Positions 61,720-64,000 of a stretch of 64,000 nt of DNA are shown here, piece by piece. The notes below the pieces were generated by a model, which did not search any database, was not told where the DNA came from, and worked only from the letters and a program-made list of their open reading frames with translations. How positions within the stretch are numbered: position 1 is the stretch's first letter; every line of letters starts with the position of its first letter. Both the position numbers and the translations under genes were made by a program. Source of the DNA: JAHRAW01 sp965243285 (GTDB taxonomy: Bacteria; Pseudomonadota; Gammaproteobacteria; Arenicellales; Poriferihabitantaceae); the NCBI GenBank assembly GCA_965243285.1, contig OZ251537.1, positions 930,001 to 994,000 on the forward strand, read 5' to 3'.

Positions 61720-62994
61720 ATGAAACACCTCATTCTTGGCGCTGGTCCGGCGGGCGTGGTGGCGGCGGAAACGCTGCGAAAATTGGATCCGAGCGCTGCC
61801 ATCACCCTAGTAGGCGATGAGGCGGAGCCGCCGTATTCGCGTATGGCGATTCCCTATTTGCTGCGCGATGACATCGACGAGCGCGGCACCTACCTGCGCA
61901 AGCGCCAGGACTATTTCGCCGCGCAAAACATCGATGTGCGCGTAGACCGTGCCGTGTCCGTCGAGGCCCAATCGAAACAAGCGCGGCTGTCGAGCGGGGC
62001 AAGTTTCGCCTACGACAAACTGCTCATCGCCACCGGCGCGCGCCCGATAACGCCGCCCATCCCCGGCCTCGAGCACCCCAAAGTACGCACCTGCTGGACG
62101 CTGCAAGACGCCCGCGCCATCGCCGCCGGGGTTGCACCGGGCGCGTCGGTGGTGTTAATCGGCGCTGGCTTCATCGGCTGCATCATCCTCGAGGCGTTAG
62201 CATCCATCGGCGCGAAAATCACGGTTATCGAGATGGGCGAACGCATGGTGGTGCGCATGTTGGATGAAACCTGCGGCGCGCTGTTGCAAACCTGGTGCGA
62301 GCAAAAGGGTATCGCGGTGCGCACCGCTTCGGTGGTCGCGTCCATCGATGCCGATAGCGATGCCGATAGCGATGGCGATAAAGCCGGCCAGCGGCTCGCG
62401 GTGCGCATGGAAGGCGGCGATGTGGTGATGGCGGATTTCGTCATCAGCGCGGTCGGCGTGCGCCCGGCCGCGGATTTTTTGCAAGGCAGCGGCGTGCGGC
62501 TGGAAAATGGCGCAGTGCGCGTGGATGAATTTATGGCCGCATCGCAAGCCGATATATTCGCCGCCGGCGATGTCGCGTGCGGCAAAGATTTTTCCAGCGG
62601 CGGCTACAGCGTGCAGGCGATTCAACCCACCGCCGTGGAACACGCGCGCATCGCGGCGCACAATATGCACCGCAGCAGGTCGATAAAACACCACGGCGCG
62701 GTGCCCATGAATGTGCTCGACACCATCGGTTTGATCTCGGCTTCGTACGGCTTGTGGGCCGGCGTCGACGGCGGCGACAGTTGCGAGCGGCTAGACGCGC
62801 GCCGCTTCCGTTACATCCGCCTACGTTTCGCCGATGATCGCCTGGTCGGAGCCAACACCTTGGGGCTGACGCAGCACATCGGCGTCATCCGCGGCTTGAT
62901 CCAAGGGCGCTTTGCATTGGGTAAATGGAAGCGCCGACTCATGGCGAATCCGTTGCTGCTGATGGAAGCCTATTTGGCGGCGACCCAGGGTTAA
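61720..62994 (+). CDS. NAD(P)/FAD-dependent pyridine nucleotide-disulfide oxidoreductase-like protein (AorC type)
   Basis: 424 residues. FAD motif HLILGAGPAGVVAAETL, NAD motif VVLIGAGFIGCIILEALASIGAKITVIEMGE, FAD-binding end AADIFAAGDVACGKD-like (SQADIFAAGDVACG), and LLIATGARPITPPIPGLE. Similar to the FAD subunit that couples AOR to NADH in Aromatoleum-type operons, or to nitrite/rubredoxin reductase FAD domains. A short Asp/Ser repeat (DADSDADSDGDKA) lies after VVASI. In sequence context it would pass electrons between the ferredoxin-like protein and NAD(P). Confidence 0.83.
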   Translation: MKHLILGAGPAGVVAAETLRKLDPSAAITLVGDEAEPPYSRMAIPYLLRDDIDERGTYLRKRQDYFAAQNIDVRVDRAVSVEAQSKQARLSSGASFAYDKLLIATGARPITPPIPGLEHPKVRTCWTLQDARAIAAGVAPGASVVLIGAGFIGCIILEALASIGAKITVIEMGERMVVRMLDETCGALLQTWCEQKGIAVRTASVVASIDADSDADSDGDKAGQRLAVRMEGGDVVMADFVISAVGVRPAADFLQGSGVRLENGAVRVDEFMAASQADIFAAGDVACGKDFSSGGYSVQAIQPTAVEHARIAAHNMHRSRSIKHHGAVPMNVLDTIGLISASYGLWAGVDGGDSCERLDARRFRYIRLRFADDRLVGANTLGLTQHIGVIRGLIQGRFALGKWKRRLMANPLLLMEAYLAATQG

Positions 62995-63107
62995 TTTAAA
63001 TCCGGTTGATCTAAATCCGGTTGATTTAAGGTCGATGTATTGTCGATGTATCCCTCGATTTAGCGCCGCATTTATGTGCCAAATTAGCCGCCCGCCGGCC
63101 GCGCACC

Positions 63108-63356
63108 ATGAAAATTACCCTGAAATTATTTGCCGGGCTTAGCGATTATTTGCCCGCTGGCGCCGACGGCAACGCCATCGAAATTTGCGCGCCGCCGCCG
63201 CTCACCCCGCGCATGCTTATCGAGCAACACCGCCTGCCGCGCGCGGAAATCAAGATAGTGATGATAAACGGCGAATTTTTGCCGCCGGAGGCGCACCACA
63301 CGCCGCTGCAAGATGGCGATGTGATGGCGGTATGGCCGTCGATTCAAGGCGGGTGA
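63108..63356 (+). CDS. MoaD/ThiS-like sulfur carrier protein
   Basis: 82 residues, MKITLKLFAGLSDYLPAGAD... ending MAVWPSIQGG. The C-terminal GG is the adenylated/thiocarboxylated end. Beta-grasp start LFAGLSDYLP and VMINGEFLPPEAHHTPLQDGDVMAVWP fit MoaD-like proteins. Next to an AOR-type cluster it may serve molybdopterin/tungstopterin synthesis (like AorD); ordinary MoaD is also possible. moaA follows 296 bp downstream. Confidence 0.82.
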   Translation: MKITLKLFAGLSDYLPAGADGNAIEICAPPPLTPRMLIEQHRLPRAEIKIVMINGEFLPPEAHHTPLQDGDVMAVWPSIQGG

Positions 63357-63534
63357 TGGCGCTTAGGTCGAAGTGGCGCGCCAGGCGAAAAAGGCGCGAT
63401 AAGCGGCCAAACATGGGCTGAACATGGGTCGACAATAGCCGCTGACAGGGCTAGTTCGCAGCCCGCGATGCCCACCGCCGAGCGTGGATTATTATCACGC
63501 GAGGGCCCATGTCGGTCGCCGCCGCCACCAGTTT

Positions 63535-63591
63535 TCGGCAAAATTCCGGCAAAATTCCGGCAAAATTCCGGCAAAATTCCGGTAAATTTTC
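63535..63591 (+). repeat. Tandem 11-bp repeats upstream of moaA
   Basis: CAAAATTCCGG repeated four times and then degenerating (TAAATTTTCGG). It lies about 60-115 bp upstream of the moaA start, a site where a promoter or leader would be expected. I do not see the fold of a Moco riboswitch in this gap. Confidence 0.8.
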
Positions 63592-63652
63592 GGTGGATTC
63601 CGTTTATTTTTTCGACTCCATCCGCACGCCTTCCGCCCCGCCTTTTAGTGCC

Positions 63653-64000
<348 letters not shown>

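Overview
Organism. The housekeeping genes (fabA/fabB pair, dsbB, mlaA, apaH, sfsA, trhO, cca with HD domain, nadD-rsfS) fit a gammaproteobacterium with GC-rich core genes. The block qmoA-qmoB-hdrC-hdrB (46284-52235) points to dissimilatory sulfur metabolism, as in sulfur oxidisers that run the APS reductase branch. Many broken genes, nested insertions and repeat-filled intergenic regions suggest a genome in flux, perhaps host-associated. That lifestyle is inference only.

Layout. 1-1222: msrB (partial) and a HAD phosphatase. 1974-7686: an AT-richer restriction block (Res helicase-nuclease, Mod methyltransferase, a twice-frameshifted HTH-methyltransferase). 7695-17469: VOC protein, cca, trhO, rmuC, an EamA permease, nadA, nadD. 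17554-20002: rsfS, then a broken Zorya-like ZorA/HNH/ZorB cluster, then maf, whose start codon lies in an IS1595-type end. 20313-29108: apeB, apaH, mlaA, sfsA, dsbB and a beta-hydroxyacid dehydrogenase. 29274-33609: a type IIG-like restriction-modification protein and a second DNA methyltransferase. 33561-40311: an enolase-superfamily enzyme, an IS1182-type transposase remnant, a split pair of ATP-dependent CoA-ligase subunits and a formyl-CoA transferase. 41073-43920: fabB, fabA, a Crp/Fnr regulator. 44031-45374: nested mobile elements. 45401-52235: a nuclease-fold protein and the Qmo/Hdr operon. 52314-57205: HicBA genes, a helicase-nuclease, decayed hicB copies and a broken DUF1524 protein. 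57639-64000: argE, a folK-folP fusion, an aldehyde:ferredoxin-oxidoreductase-type electron-transfer cluster without its catalytic subunit, a MoaD-like protein and moaA (partial).

Most unusual feature. At least eleven intergenic copies (about 0.26-0.75 kb) of one dispersed palindromic element are present, called family A here. Complete copies have ends starting GGGATTTATA, a G/T-rich left arm and an A/C-rich right arm of short variable repeats, and central hairpins (CAAATCAGGCG...CGCCTGATTTG or AAAACTGGCG...CGCCAGTTTT). One copy (44801-45195) sits inside an IS1595-type transposase gene and is bounded by a perfect 8-bp target duplication, AAATAATA, so the family was mobilised by transposition. 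No copy encodes a recognisable transposase. Two copies were themselves hit by a second element type (a 150-bp MITE and the IS1182-type remnant, sharing the end GAGGGTGT). Copies also lie between the two CoA-ligase subunit genes and at the place where an aorB-type gene would be expected.

Defence genes and their remains make up much of the window, and several are decaying. No tRNA, rRNA or CRISPR array was seen.
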